Virus record (IMG/VR): IMGVR_UViG_3300011114_000959
Span: 1 to 44,549 of that record
Length of the DNA stretch: 44,549 nucleotides
Origin: a virus
Strand: one strand, 5' to 3'
The notes beneath the pieces are model-generated. The model had not been told where the DNA came from. It did not search any database and was given only the letters and a program-made list of their open reading frames with translations. The translations under genes were made by a program, and so were the position numbers. Shown here piece after piece: positions 20,248-28,524 of this stretch; the stretch's first letter is position 1; the number at the start of each line of letters is the position of its first letter.

Positions 20248-21870
20248 ATGGCAAAGAAATTCCAAATCACGCCCATCCAGATCATCCGCCCGCAAGACGC
20301 CGCCCAGGCATACGCCGACGCGCGGCTTGCGGCCTTCCCGACACTGGCCCGCGACGATGGTCCCGCGCCTGATCCGATACTGGCGCTGACCGGCCAACGC
20401 AGCGACGGCTGGTCGAATCTGTACACCGGCCTCGGGCGCAAGGGCCGCGACAGCATCGTCAGCACCGAGTTTTGCCAGCGTGCACCGCTGACGATGGATG
20501 TATGTCGCGGATTGTATAGGCAGAATTGGCTTGCTGGGCTGCTGGTTGACGACCTTGTGCGCGACAGTTTCCGCGCGGGCTGGAAAATCGGCGTCACCGA
20601 TGAGACGCAAAAAGAGAAAACAGAAACGCTACTTCAAGACGAATGGCAGCGGATTGGCGCGTATCAGGTGTTGGGTGATGGGCTACGCTGGTCGCTGGTA
20701 TTTGGCGGCGCTGTCGGGCTGCTCTACACCGACGATGCGGCCAAATACACGCAGGCCAATCTCGGCACCTCAACATCGCTGCTCGGCAGTCCGGTTTCCA
20801 GCGGTGTTGTTTCTGCCATGGCGATGCCGCTGGAATTAAACGCGCTCAAGGAAGTGCTGCGCGTGCTGGTCGTGGATGCGCAGTTTGCCATCCCGAATAT
20901 CGGCACGCTGGACGCCGACCCACGCTCGCCCAATTTCGGGCTGCCGGTCTACTACAGCGTGACGCCATACGGGCTGAACACCGCGACTTATCAAGTGCAT
21001 TGGACGCGGCTGCTGCGGTTCCCCGGCGTGCCGACCGACAACCTGACACGCATCAGCAACCTGACGTGGGGCGATTCGATATTTGAGCGGGTCTACGATT
21101 CGCTCATGCGCTACGGCGTGGGCATGGCCGGCGCGGCTCAAATCATGAGCAGTTTTGAGCAAGGCGTGCTCAAGATGAAAGACCTGAACCTGCAACTGGG
21201 CAGTAAGCAAGAGGAAAAGACGATCGCCCGCGTGCTGGCGTTCAAGCTGGGCCTGTCAACCGCCTCGCTTGCGTTAATCGACTCGGAAAACGAGGAATAT
21301 TCACGCATTTCCGCCAAGGTTTCAGGGCTTGCCGATGTGCTGGAGGAACTGAAACTTGAAGCCGTCGGCGCGATGCGGATGCCCAAGAGCAAGGTTTTCG
21401 GCAGTCAGCAAGGCGAACTGGCGGGTGCGGAAGCTGATCAGGAGACTTGGCAGCAGCAGGTCCACGGCTGGCAGATGTACGCGGTTCACCCGCCGCTGGT
21501 GCAACTGAGCAATCTGCTGATAGCGGCGAAACTTGGCCCGTTCAAAGGCGTATTTCCAATTGGCCTGAAGATTGATCCGAACGGCATTGTTGCGCCGGAT
21601 GCCACAAAAGAGGCGGCTATCCGCAAGGTTACGGCTGACGCTGACGCGATTTACATTGACCGCAACGTGATTGAGCCGAGTGAGGTTGCAAATAGCCGTT
21701 TCGGTGGGCCAGCTTACAGCACCGAAACCACGCTTGATCCGGCGCTGACAAAGGCTCGCAACGCTGCTGCGACCATCGAGCCGGTCGGTGAAGGTGGCGA
21801 GCCTACGGGCGAGGACGTGCCTGCGGATAAGTCCAAGCAACAGCCTGAAGACAAACAGCCAATCGAATGA
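20248..21870 (+). CDS. Portal protein (DUF1073 family)
   Basis: 540 residues. It fits the DUF1073/phage-portal-3 family: DGWSNLYTGLGRKGRD, the wing-like domain with DGLRWSLVFGGAVGLLY, LPVYYSVTPYG, and the helical stem with GLADVLEELKLEAVGAMRMPKSKVFGSQQGE split across residues 365-400. It makes the dodecameric ring for DNA entry and tail attachment. Pfam now links part of this family to anti-CBASS Acb1 proteins, but this product has full portal length and portal neighbours, so I call it a portal. Its end overlaps the next gene by four bases. Confidence 0.9.
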   Translation: MAKKFQITPIQIIRPQDAAQAYADARLAAFPTLARDDGPAPDPILALTGQRSDGWSNLYTGLGRKGRDSIVSTEFCQRAPLTMDVCRGLYRQNWLAGLLVDDLVRDSFRAGWKIGVTDETQKEKTETLLQDEWQRIGAYQVLGDGLRWSLVFGGAVGLLYTDDAAKYTQANLGTSTSLLGSPVSSGVVSAMAMPLELNALKEVLRVLVVDAQFAIPNIGTLDADPRSPNFGLPVYYSVTPYGLNTATYQVHWTRLLRFPGVPTDNLTRISNLTWGDSIFERVYDSLMRYGVGMAGAAQIMSSFEQGVLKMKDLNLQLGSKQEEKTIARVLAFKLGLSTASLALIDSENEEYSRISAKVSGLADVLEELKLEAVGAMRMPKSKVFGSQQGELAGAEADQETWQQQVHGWQMYAVHPPLVQLSNLLIAAKLGPFKGVFPIGLKIDPNGIVAPDATKEAAIRKVTADADAIYIDRNVIEPSEVANSRFGGPAYSTETTLDPALTKARNAAATIEPVGEGGEPTGEDVPADKSKQQPEDKQPIE

Positions 21871-23018
21871 TCATCCGCCGCCCGGCCAAACCGCTGCGAC
21901 CCACGCGACCGCTGCGGGGTGAAACGCCAGCGCCGACACACACCAACGCGCTGCGGTTGGCGATTCTGCGCACGCAGCCGCCGCGCCCGATGCCGATTCC
22001 GCGCATCCCGCCGCTGATAGATGCCAAGTATGACGCGAAGTTACGCGCGATTGCGGTGCGGTCGTTTGCCGCTGTGGACCGCTTGATCAAAATCTGCCGT
22101 CAGCAGGGGGTGACTGAGCGACAGGACGCCAAAGACCCCGACCCGCAAAGCGAATTTGAGCTTGCACCGCTTGAAGAACAGCCCGGCTACACCGCCCCCG
22201 CCGCGCTCAAGACCGCCGCGGAACGGGTCGCGCTGACGAAAGCCGCGCAACTGCTTTTGCCGTTGCCGGTCAAGCAAGCCATCGGCCAAATGCGGCAAAC
22301 GCTGACGGCCTACAGCAAAGACCTGCAAGCGCATGGAATTGCAGCGCCAATTGCCGACGCGATCGAACGCCACGGCGCAAGCGTCAACGTGCAGATTGCG
22401 AAAACGCTTGGCATTCAGCCGATTCGCCCCGACCTTGCCAAACTGCGCAACCGATGGGTGGCGGACAATGCCAGTTTAATCAAGTCGATTCCAACAGTTG
22501 CGGCAGACCGTGCGCAAGGGATTGTGCAGCAGATGGTCGAAAACGGCTCGCGCTGGGAGACGATCGCCAAACAGCTTGAAAAGGAACTGGAAATCACCAA
22601 GAACCGCGCGCAGTTGATCGCGAGGGATCAAGTCGGCAAGTACAACGCGGCGCTGAACAGGGCGAATCAGCAGGCTTGCGGAATCCAACGATATCGGTGG
22701 GTTGGCACCAAAGATAGCCGTGAGAGGCCGGAGCATTTGGCGTTGGAAGGGATGATCTTCGATTGGGATCACCCGTCGCCCATTGGGGAACCCGGAACCC
22801 CAATTCGTTGCAGGTGTTGGAGCGAACCCGTTGTTTCTGATACACAAAAGACTTCGCCGCAATTGAGCGAGGAGGACTTGATCAACCGCACCGCCGCGCA
22901 AGGCCCGAAGCAATCGATGCCGGACGCCACGCCCGCAGAGGTACACGCCGAAGCTGAGCGCAGCGTCAAAGCCGCGATCAAGTTGGCGGAGAATCGGCAG
23001 AGATTGCTAAGCCGCTAA
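21867..23018 (+). CDS. Mu F-like head morphogenesis protein
   Basis: 383 residues. A Pro-rich start is followed by a helical middle, then the Mu F core (PF04233) from about residue 220 with AQLIARDQVGKYNAALN, the strand YRWVGTKDSRERPEH, and the end CRCWSEPVV. Such minor head proteins join the capsid through the portal and may enter the cell with DNA. It starts on the portal stop (ATGA). It is the last gene before the inverted cassette, and the two stops face each other with five bases between. Confidence 0.88.
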   Translation: MIIRRPAKPLRPTRPLRGETPAPTHTNALRLAILRTQPPRPMPIPRIPPLIDAKYDAKLRAIAVRSFAAVDRLIKICRQQGVTERQDAKDPDPQSEFELAPLEEQPGYTAPAALKTAAERVALTKAAQLLLPLPVKQAIGQMRQTLTAYSKDLQAHGIAAPIADAIERHGASVNVQIAKTLGIQPIRPDLAKLRNRWVADNASLIKSIPTVAADRAQGIVQQMVENGSRWETIAKQLEKELEITKNRAQLIARDQVGKYNAALNRANQQACGIQRYRWVGTKDSRERPEHLALEGMIFDWDHPSPIGEPGTPIRCRCWSEPVVSDTQKTSPQLSEEDLINRTAAQGPKQSMPDATPAEVHAEAERSVKAAIKLAENRQRLLSR

Positions 23019-23023
23019 CCCAG

Positions 23024-23407
23024 CTATTTGCTGTGACAATCTTCGCAAAGTGAGTCAAGCCCGTACACATGGCCCACGCGTTTCTTGCAGCGTCCGCATC
23101 CGAGCAAGCCATCGCATTTGGGCGCTCCAGCAGGCTCTATTCGCAGTAATTGCCCTGCAAGAATCGTGTATCTGGTTTGCGTGCGCGGCTCCCATCGGGA
23201 GATCGACACAACGGATGGTTGCGTAAGAATTTCAGCAAGGCAGTTCTTTGCCGCAAGTTCGGGTGTCGATCCGAAGCCACCCGTTAAATTGTGACCATCG
23301 CCCCACAAGTCTTTGACAGAACAGTGAAAAGGGCCATCGCGCCGCGTTTCGTAATACTGAAACTGAGGCCACCCAAGACGACACAGCGCAGCGATCAATT
23401 CACTCAT
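23024..23407 (-). CDS. Putative dsRNA-binding-domain protein with zinc ribbon (moron gene 4)
   Basis: 127 residues. Residues 1-63 follow the double-stranded-RNA-binding fold plan: helix LIAALCRLGWPQFQYYE, the loop GPFH exactly as in the GPxH element, a strand region, then GGFGSTPELAAKNCLAEIL. The last stretch mirrors the GxGxSKKxAKxxAA element, although the basic pair KK is replaced by EL. The C-terminal half ends with a zinc ribbon, CGRC near 107 and CEDC near 123. It is the last gene of a four-gene cassette on the strand opposite to the head genes. dsRNA binding is inferred from pattern and weakened by the missing lysines. Confidence 0.5.
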   Translation of the reverse strand: MSELIAALCRLGWPQFQYYETRRDGPFHCSVKDLWGDGHNLTGGFGSTPELAAKNCLAEILTQPSVVSISRWEPRTQTRYTILAGQLLRIEPAGAPKCDGLLGCGRCKKRVGHVYGLDSLCEDCHSK

Positions 23408-23676
23408 CGCGGCCACCGTCGATCCGCTTCCGCAAGCACCGCGTCAACCGCAGCTTGCCACGGCGGGGGTTGTGCGCTTTTCCGGTGCAACTCCGCGTAG
23501 ACCAACGGGACAGCGCCAGCGGCGATGGTTAGGAATTCGGAGCGGAGCGCGGGCGTGACAAAGGCCATGCGCAAGCCGTTTGGCGCAACCGTTGGCGCTT
23601 TATCGGGTTTCGTTTTCGCCGCAGTTCGTTTCGCCTTGGCTTTCGCGGACTTTTCCGCCTGAGTCATCGCCATCAT
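23404..23676 (-). CDS. Lys-rich small protein (moron gene 3)
   Basis: 90 residues. The first 30 are Lys/Ala-rich and probably disordered (KSAKAKAKRTAAKTKPDK). The remainder is a helical domain with ALRSEFLTIAAGAVPLVYAEL and a Trp-ended tail. Likely to contact nucleic acid by charge, but no family is recognised. Starts and stops overlap its neighbours as ATGA, so the cassette is one translational unit. Confidence 0.55.
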   Translation of the reverse strand: MMAMTQAEKSAKAKAKRTAAKTKPDKAPTVAPNGLRMAFVTPALRSEFLTIAAGAVPLVYAELHRKSAQPPPWQAAVDAVLAEADRRWPR

Positions 23677-23924
23677 TTCACCTCAAGCAGCGGATCTGTA
23701 AGCGCAAAGCCGTGCTTGTCAATCCGCCGCATCGTAATCCCAAAGAACCGACGCTCAACCGAATCCCAGCCGGTCACGTCCCGCGCCCACGCATCGGCCT
23801 CTTTGATGATGCCGATTTCCTCCGCCATCGCCCGATAGTGCTGCTGACGGCGCTGCTCCTGCTCTGCGGCAAGGAAGCCAGCGACGGCGACAGCGCGACC
23901 GTGTTGCTGCTTAACCTTGCGCAT
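23673..23924 (-). CDS. Small helical protein (moron gene 2)
   Basis: 83 residues starting MRKVKQQHGRAVAVAGFLAAEQ. Gln/Arg-rich helices follow, with a C-terminal part carrying DVTGWDSVERRFFGITMRR. The frame extends further upstream without a good start, and the chosen ATG lies inside the preceding gene (14-base overlap). No domain recognised. Its place between two nucleic-acid-like proteins is the only functional hint. Confidence 0.5.
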   Translation of the reverse strand: MRKVKQQHGRAVAVAGFLAAEQEQRRQQHYRAMAEEIGIIKEADAWARDVTGWDSVERRFFGITMRRIDKHGFALTDPLLEVK

Positions 23925-24150
23925 CGACAGCCTTTTTTTTGAATCCACCCTCACGTAAAGGCCCGCAATCGTGCCCCGCTTCCCGCAGCAAAAACGCCAG
24001 TTGACGGATCTGTTTGGCCGTCCTATTGAGCAAAACGCCAGCAGCGTCATAGGTTTGCGAATCGGCGATGATGGCTGCCGCCTGTTGCGCCGGTATTTCC
24101 GGCCCAGTTCTGATCATGCGAATTCGGCGTTTTTTGGCCTCTGGAATCAT
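23911..24150 (-). CDS. Putative HTH protein (moron gene 1)
   Basis: 79 residues. The basic start PEAKKRRIRMIR is followed by QQAAAIIADSQTYDAAGVLL, then a helical pair NRTAKQIRQLAFLLREAG that resembles a Myb/SANT-like or small HTH unit in which the second helix would bind DNA. First gene after its own promoter, which suggests autoregulation. The start has AAGG six bases before the ATG. Confidence 0.5.
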   Translation of the reverse strand: MIPEAKKRRIRMIRTGPEIPAQQAAAIIADSQTYDAAGVLLNRTAKQIRQLAFLLREAGHDCGPLREGGFKKKAVDAQG

Positions 24151-24157
24151 GCGCCTT

Positions 24158-24187
24158 ATTAGGACACTAGCGGCGATCCTTTGTCAA
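24158..24187 (-). promoter_or_regulatory. Sigma70-like promoter of the inverted cassette
   Basis: Minus strand TTGACA, a perfect -35 (24187-24182), 18 bases, then CCTAAT (24163-24158), which matches TATAAT at four positions. It ends eight bases before the ATG of the first cassette gene, so the transcript leader would be very short. Independent promoters are a hallmark of morons. Confidence 0.55.
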
Positions 24188-24203
24188 GCGCCACAATTCG
24201 CCC

Positions 24204-25313
24204 ATGCCAAAGCTCTACCGCGAAGATGGGTCCGCCTGCAAGTTCGACGCACTCGACGCCAACGGCTTTCTGCGCGGATTCGCGACGTTGGCTAAAGAAG
24301 GCGTCTACGAATACGGCGACGCCAGCGGCAAGACGTGGCGCGAGTTGACCCCGCTGTCAACGCTCACTGACACCAAGTGGCTGAAAAGCCTGAAGATGTC
24401 GCCAATCACGCTTGATCACCCGAGCGGCGGCATGGTCGACCGCAAAAACTTCAAGCAGCTTTCGGTCGGCACCGGCGGCAGCGAGTTTGCAACCGATGGC
24501 AGCGGAATCAGTAGCGAATTGACCATCATGGACGACGCTGCGATTGCAGCCGCCCAAAGCACGCACCAAGAGATAAGTCTCGGCTATTACGCGCAAGTTG
24601 AAGATCGCGCGGGGGTTTGGAACGGGCAGGCGTATGACCGCGTGCAAGTCGCGCGCACAGCCAATCACATTGCGCTTGTTCCCGCCGGTCGCCACGGCCC
24701 CGATGTGCGCTCCCACTTTGACGCTGCAACGGTCGCCCGCCAAGATGGGGCTGCAATTCAGGTCGGGAAAGTCACCGACGAAACCGCGAAAACAGACGAA
24801 ACGAGGGACGCGATGAATCTTGATCAGGCACTTGCCGCATTGACCGTTGCGAACGCGGCGACAGCGACCGAGAAATCCCGCGCTGACGGCGAAGCTGGCA
24901 AAGTCCTTGCGCTGACTGCGGAAAACACCGCGCTAAAAGCCGACGTTGCTGCACTGCCCGCCAAAATCGAGCAGGTCAAGGCCGATGCAGCCGCAGCCGC
25001 GAAAGCACGGGCGCAACTGGACGCCAAAGCGGTTGAAATGCTGGGCAAAGACTTCGTTTGCGACGGCAAGACCGACAGCGAAATCAAGCGGGCGATGCTG
25101 GAATCCAAGGGAATCAAAGCCGATGCAGCCGCGTCGGTCGAATTCTTGGACGGCGCGCTTTTGGCCGTCGCTGCGAACGTCACCGGCGGGTCAACCGCTC
25201 TGGATGCGCTTGCGGCTGGCATGGCTCTGCGCGGCGACAACCGCCCGACCCAAGACGCCGAAGTCGCCAAAGCCCTGCAAGCTCAAGCGGATTTCAACGC
25301 CAAGTTCAAATAG
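24204..25313 (+). CDS. Prohead protease (DUF2213) fused to scaffold-like tail
   Basis: 369 residues. The first 180 residues are the DUF2213 serine-protease-like region: LYREDGSACKFDALDANGFL, then PITLDHPSGGMVD with a likely catalytic His, EISLGYYAQVED with the Ser and HIALVPAGRHGPDVR closing the domain. Residues 200-360 form an Ala/Lys/Glu-rich coiled coil ending FNAKFK, the usual shape of a scaffold. One protein thus probably makes and later removes the inner prohead core. No clear ribosome site precedes the ATG, unusual for this operon, and the inverted cassette promoter lies just upstream. Confidence 0.85.
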   Translation: MPKLYREDGSACKFDALDANGFLRGFATLAKEGVYEYGDASGKTWRELTPLSTLTDTKWLKSLKMSPITLDHPSGGMVDRKNFKQLSVGTGGSEFATDGSGISSELTIMDDAAIAAAQSTHQEISLGYYAQVEDRAGVWNGQAYDRVQVARTANHIALVPAGRHGPDVRSHFDAATVARQDGAAIQVGKVTDETAKTDETRDAMNLDQALAALTVANAATATEKSRADGEAGKVLALTAENTALKADVAALPAKIEQVKADAAAAAKARAQLDAKAVEMLGKDFVCDGKTDSEIKRAMLESKGIKADAAASVEFLDGALLAVAANVTGGSTALDALAAGMALRGDNRPTQDAEVAKALQAQADFNAKFK

Positions 25314-25348
25314 TTCCGGCGCGCTAAGGCGCAACTTTGGAGATTCAG

Positions 25349-25834
25349 ATGGCTTTTTCTTCGGTCAGTTCCGCGCTGCAAATCGGCGTAATCGGGCAGC
25401 TTTCCAATCGCGACGACAACGATTTGGTTCAGTTTGCCAAGCCGTTGATCGACGCAACTCCGCTGATTCCGGGCCGTTTGTGCTACATCGACAACACCAA
25501 CGATGGCGTAAAAATCATCGCCGATCCGGTTGTGCAGCACTTGATTGCGGGCATCGTTGTCGATGATGGCAGTTTGCCAATCGATGTCACCAGCTACGTC
25601 ACCGGAAAGGTCGTGCCGGTTCTGCGGCGCGGGCGCATCTGGGTCAAAACTTTCGAGGCCGTCAAGTTCGGCGATCCGGTGTTCGTTTCCGATGTCGATT
25701 CGGGGGGCGAGCCTTTGGGTACATTCGGCATGCAGAACACGGGCGGTGACACAACCGACCTCACGAATTGGGGTTTTCAGTGGTCGGGCGCGAACGCTTC
25801 CGGTATGGCTGAACTGATCGTCAACCTGCCGTAA
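25349..25834 (+). CDS. Head decoration/structural cement protein
   Basis: 161 residues, beta-rich, starting MAFSSVSSALQIGVIGQLSN. The middle carries YVTGKVVPVLRRGRIWVKTF and GDPVFVSDVDSGG, a DUF2190/Gp24-like pattern of small proteins that lock the capsid surface. Its position between protease and major capsid gene agrees. GGAG lies eight bases before the ATG at 25349, which was preferred over one four codons earlier. Confidence 0.75.
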   Translation: MAFSSVSSALQIGVIGQLSNRDDNDLVQFAKPLIDATPLIPGRLCYIDNTNDGVKIIADPVVQHLIAGIVVDDGSLPIDVTSYVTGKVVPVLRRGRIWVKTFEAVKFGDPVFVSDVDSGGEPLGTFGMQNTGGDTTDLTNWGFQWSGANASGMAELIVNLP

Positions 25835-25881
25835 TCGGCCCGCACTTCGCAACGTAACGCAGCAAGGATAAAGGCAAAATC

Positions 25882-26985
25882 ATGAGCATGGTTCGACACT
25901 ACGACGCGGGAATCCAGACTTTGGCGATGCGCACCGACGCCCGCGACCCCTGGGGCCAGTGGGCGCAGCGGTTGCCGGTGTCGCGGCTTTTCCGCGCGAT
26001 TGGCGATGCTGCCGACACCTTGGGCTTGCGCAAGATCGACGCTGCGGGCGGCACTGCGCTTGCGCGTGAATTGCAACGGGTTTCGCCGATCATCAGCCAA
26101 CAGCCGTTGGCCGAGTTGACCAGCTTTACGCTGTTCCCCGGCGCACCTGATCAGCCGCAGCCGTTCATGGAAACGTATCTGTGGAAGGACGAAACCGCAA
26201 GCGTCGGCGTGCCTTCGCGCAGTTACGCCTACAACGGCCAAGCTGCCGACGCGCAAGTGCAGGCCAACACGGCGATTCCGATTCTGCCGATTGTCAACCA
26301 CACCGGCTGGCGTCTGGACGAAATCGCCCGCGCGATGCTGGGCAACGTCCCGCTGTCCACGCTGAAAATGGCGGCTTTGATGCGCGGCATCATGCAGACG
26401 GCCAACACCGAGAACTATTTCGGCAACAGCACCTACGGAATCAAAGGCTTCTACACGACCGCCGCAACGCCGTCCGTGGTCGCCAATGGTACCGCTGGTT
26501 CGCCGCGCTGGGTGGATGCATCGTTCAATCTGGTCAAGACGCCTGACGAAATCTTGGGTGATATTCAGCAGATGTACTTCGCTGCGGTGCAAGCCTGCAA
26601 GAACGTCCCCTGGCTCAAGCCCAATCGCCTGTTGCTGTCGCCGACATGCCAAGCGGTTTTGTCCGCCAACACCATGTCGCTGAACAATTCCCAGACGTTG
26701 CTTGCGCGCGTGACTGAGTTCTTGTCGGCGCTGGGAGACTTTGAAATCGTGGTTGCACCCGAAGCCAACGACAACACCTTGGGCGGCGGCGACGGCACCG
26801 CTTGGATGTCGCTTTACCGCTATGATCCCATGGTCATCGGTCGCGTCGTTGCGCAAGCCCCTGCGTTCTTGCCGCCCGATGTCGAATCGATGTCCACCAG
26901 CGTTGTCGGCCACTTGCAGGCGGGCGGTCTTTGCGTGCGCTACACCATCGGCACCCAAATCCGCTACGGTATGATCGCCGCGTAA
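25882..26985 (+). CDS. Major capsid protein (DUF2184 family)
   Basis: 367 residues, starting MSMVRHYDAGIQTLAMRTDA. The HK97-fold family DUF2184 shows here as the phrase FPGAPDQPQPFMETYLW, the core ANTAIPILPIVNHTGW with RLDEIARAMLGN, and the late FEIVVAPEANDNTLGGGDGT followed by YRYDPMVIGRVVAQAP. It builds the shell. The coding density and position after protease and decoration genes are as expected for contractile-tailed phages with DUF3383 sheaths. AAGGC is the ribosome site. Confidence 0.93.
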   Translation: MSMVRHYDAGIQTLAMRTDARDPWGQWAQRLPVSRLFRAIGDAADTLGLRKIDAAGGTALARELQRVSPIISQQPLAELTSFTLFPGAPDQPQPFMETYLWKDETASVGVPSRSYAYNGQAADAQVQANTAIPILPIVNHTGWRLDEIARAMLGNVPLSTLKMAALMRGIMQTANTENYFGNSTYGIKGFYTTAATPSVVANGTAGSPRWVDASFNLVKTPDEILGDIQQMYFAAVQACKNVPWLKPNRLLLSPTCQAVLSANTMSLNNSQTLLARVTEFLSALGDFEIVVAPEANDNTLGGGDGTAWMSLYRYDPMVIGRVVAQAPAFLPPDVESMSTSVVGHLQAGGLCVRYTIGTQIRYGMIAA

Positions 26986-27024
26986 TTGGCAGCGTAATCC
27001 TTTCCAGACTCAGGAGTTACGCCG

Positions 27025-27639
27025 ATGGCGCTTACCAAAATCACCGCGAAATATCTGGAGCAGTTGACGACGTATGGCGCGCAATCGTCTGTGATTACGG
27101 CCATCAAGGCCAATCTTGACGCGGCTTACAACGCAATCGACGCCGTAACCACGCGGTATGATGCGCAATCGACCGTGATTGCAGTAGCGGACAACACGCC
27201 AGTTGTGTTGCCGTTCGCGGCGTCGACCTTCCTTGGTCGTTTGGCTGCGGGCAACCTGAAGGCGTGTACAACCGCTGAAGTTCGCACTGAATTGGGCGTC
27301 ATGCAGCCGGTCAAGGCGCTGATTGCTTGGACCGACGCCGCGCAAGCACCGACTGCTGCGCAAGTGATTGCTTCTGCGCTGTTTTCGATCACATCCACCG
27401 CTGACCGCGTGATCACGATGCCGAGCACGGCGAACTTGATCACCGCAATCGGCGGCGTCGGCGCTTGGGCGCGGTTTACCATTGTGAATCTCGGCGCTTT
27501 CAACGTCACCGTGACCGCTGGCGACGGCAGCACGACCACACTAGGCAACATGGTCGCCGGTGGGGCTGCTGCGGGCAGTGCGACGTTCACTATCGTCGTC
27601 TTGGCTGGCGGTGCCACGGTCAAAATCATCCGCGAATAA
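27025..27639 (+). CDS. Putative head fibre/decoration protein
   Basis: 204 residues. The N-terminal third is helical (MALTKITAKYLEQLTTYGAQ). Then LPFAASTFLGRLAAGNLKAC with TTAEVRTELG forms the adaptor motif seen in many phage surface proteins. The remainder is a Gly/Thr/Val-rich beta domain with ITMPSTANLITAIGG and VTVTAGDGSTTTLGNMVAG. It follows the capsid gene and could form a fibre on the head. The exact class is unknown. Confidence 0.55.
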   Translation: MALTKITAKYLEQLTTYGAQSSVITAIKANLDAAYNAIDAVTTRYDAQSTVIAVADNTPVVLPFAASTFLGRLAAGNLKACTTAEVRTELGVMQPVKALIAWTDAAQAPTAAQVIASALFSITSTADRVITMPSTANLITAIGGVGAWARFTIVNLGAFNVTVTAGDGSTTTLGNMVAGGAAAGSATFTIVVLAGGATVKIIRE

Positions 27640-27650
27640 TTGGGGCTGCG

Positions 27651-28007
27651 ATGGCTGTCACAAACGCGGATGTAAAGGCTTTTGCACCACAATTCGCGGC
27701 AGTCGCCAACAGCGCGATCGACCTGTGGATTGGCTGGGCAGCGGGCGCGTGTGACCCGAACACCTTTGAAACTGATACCGACCAAGCAACTTTGCTCTAC
27801 GTTTGCCACAACTTGCAGGCGTCACAGGGCGGCAATGCGGGCGCTGTCGGTGCCGAGACAAACCGGCGCGTCGGCGATGTCAGCGTGTCGCACGCCAACC
27901 CAAACGGGCTGAGCGGCACTGACATGGGCGGACTTAAATCGACGTGGTACGGGCAGCAATTGAGCAATCTGATGCGTCGCTACACCGCTGGGCCGGTCAT
28001 CGTCTGA
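27651..28007 (+). CDS. Head-tail adaptor (DUF4054)
   Basis: 118 residues. MAVTNADVKAFAPQFAAV, the helix AIDLWIGWAAGACDP, the element YVCHNLQAS and the end YGQQLSNLMRRYTAGP fit the DUF4054 family of connector proteins that bind below the portal. It is followed by three neck genes in the same spacing as in Bcep781- and Acinetobacter AP22-like myoviruses. GGGGC is the only ribosome site. Confidence 0.82.
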   Translation: MAVTNADVKAFAPQFAAVANSAIDLWIGWAAGACDPNTFETDTDQATLLYVCHNLQASQGGNAGAVGAETNRRVGDVSVSHANPNGLSGTDMGGLKSTWYGQQLSNLMRRYTAGPVIV

Positions 28008-28014
28008 GGCTGCA

Positions 28015-28524
28015 ATGGCAATCGAAAAAGACGACAGGCGGGCTTGGGATGCGATGCTGCGGCAATTAGGCCAGATGAAACGCTCGGTTGTGACCGTCGG
28101 TGTGCATGAAAACGCCAAACCGCATACGGATGAGGACGGCAAGGAAGTGATGGCCATGCCGATGCTGGCAGCGATTCACGAATTCGGCACCGATACCATC
28201 CCACAACGCAGCTTTCTTGAATCGACGTTCAAGGTCAAAGCCGCTGCGTGGCAAAAGGAATTCAGCAAACAGATCGCCAACGTTGCGGACGGCAAGCAAT
28301 CGCCAAATGCGGCGCTGATTTTCATGGGCGTTGAAATGACCAAGGACGTGAAAAACACGATTCTCGCAAAGATTTCGCCAGCTTTGGCCGCGTCCACCAT
28401 CGCCAAGCGCATGAAAAAAGGCCAACACGGCGGCGGCGCAGCATCGCACGCAGGCGCAGTTACGCCCCTGATCGACAGCGGTCAGTTGCTCGCATCCATC
28501 GCATTCGAGGTGGGCGATGCTTGA
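28015..28524 (+). CDS. Neck/tail-completion protein
   Basis: 169 residues with the order usual for the gp10-like neck family: RSVVTVGVHENAKPH, IHEFGTDTIPQRSFLESTF, KQSPNAALIFMGVEM and the end PLIDSGQLLASIAFEV. The phrase IHEFGT followed by P-x-R-S/P-F is diagnostic. It helps close the head or connect the tail. Its stop overlaps the next start by eight bases. Confidence 0.75.
   Translation: MAIEKDDRRAWDAMLRQLGQMKRSVVTVGVHENAKPHTDEDGKEVMAMPMLAAIHEFGTDTIPQRSFLESTFKVKAAAWQKEFSKQIANVADGKQSPNAALIFMGVEMTKDVKNTILAKISPALAASTIAKRMKKGQHGGGAASHAGAVTPLIDSGQLLASIAFEVGDA

Noticed and set aside
20248-21870. Anti-CBASS Acb1 protein
   Set aside because: Family names link DUF1073 to Acb1, but length, neighbours and motifs are those of a portal. 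One HWT triplet is not enough for the two-histidine phosphodiesterase.
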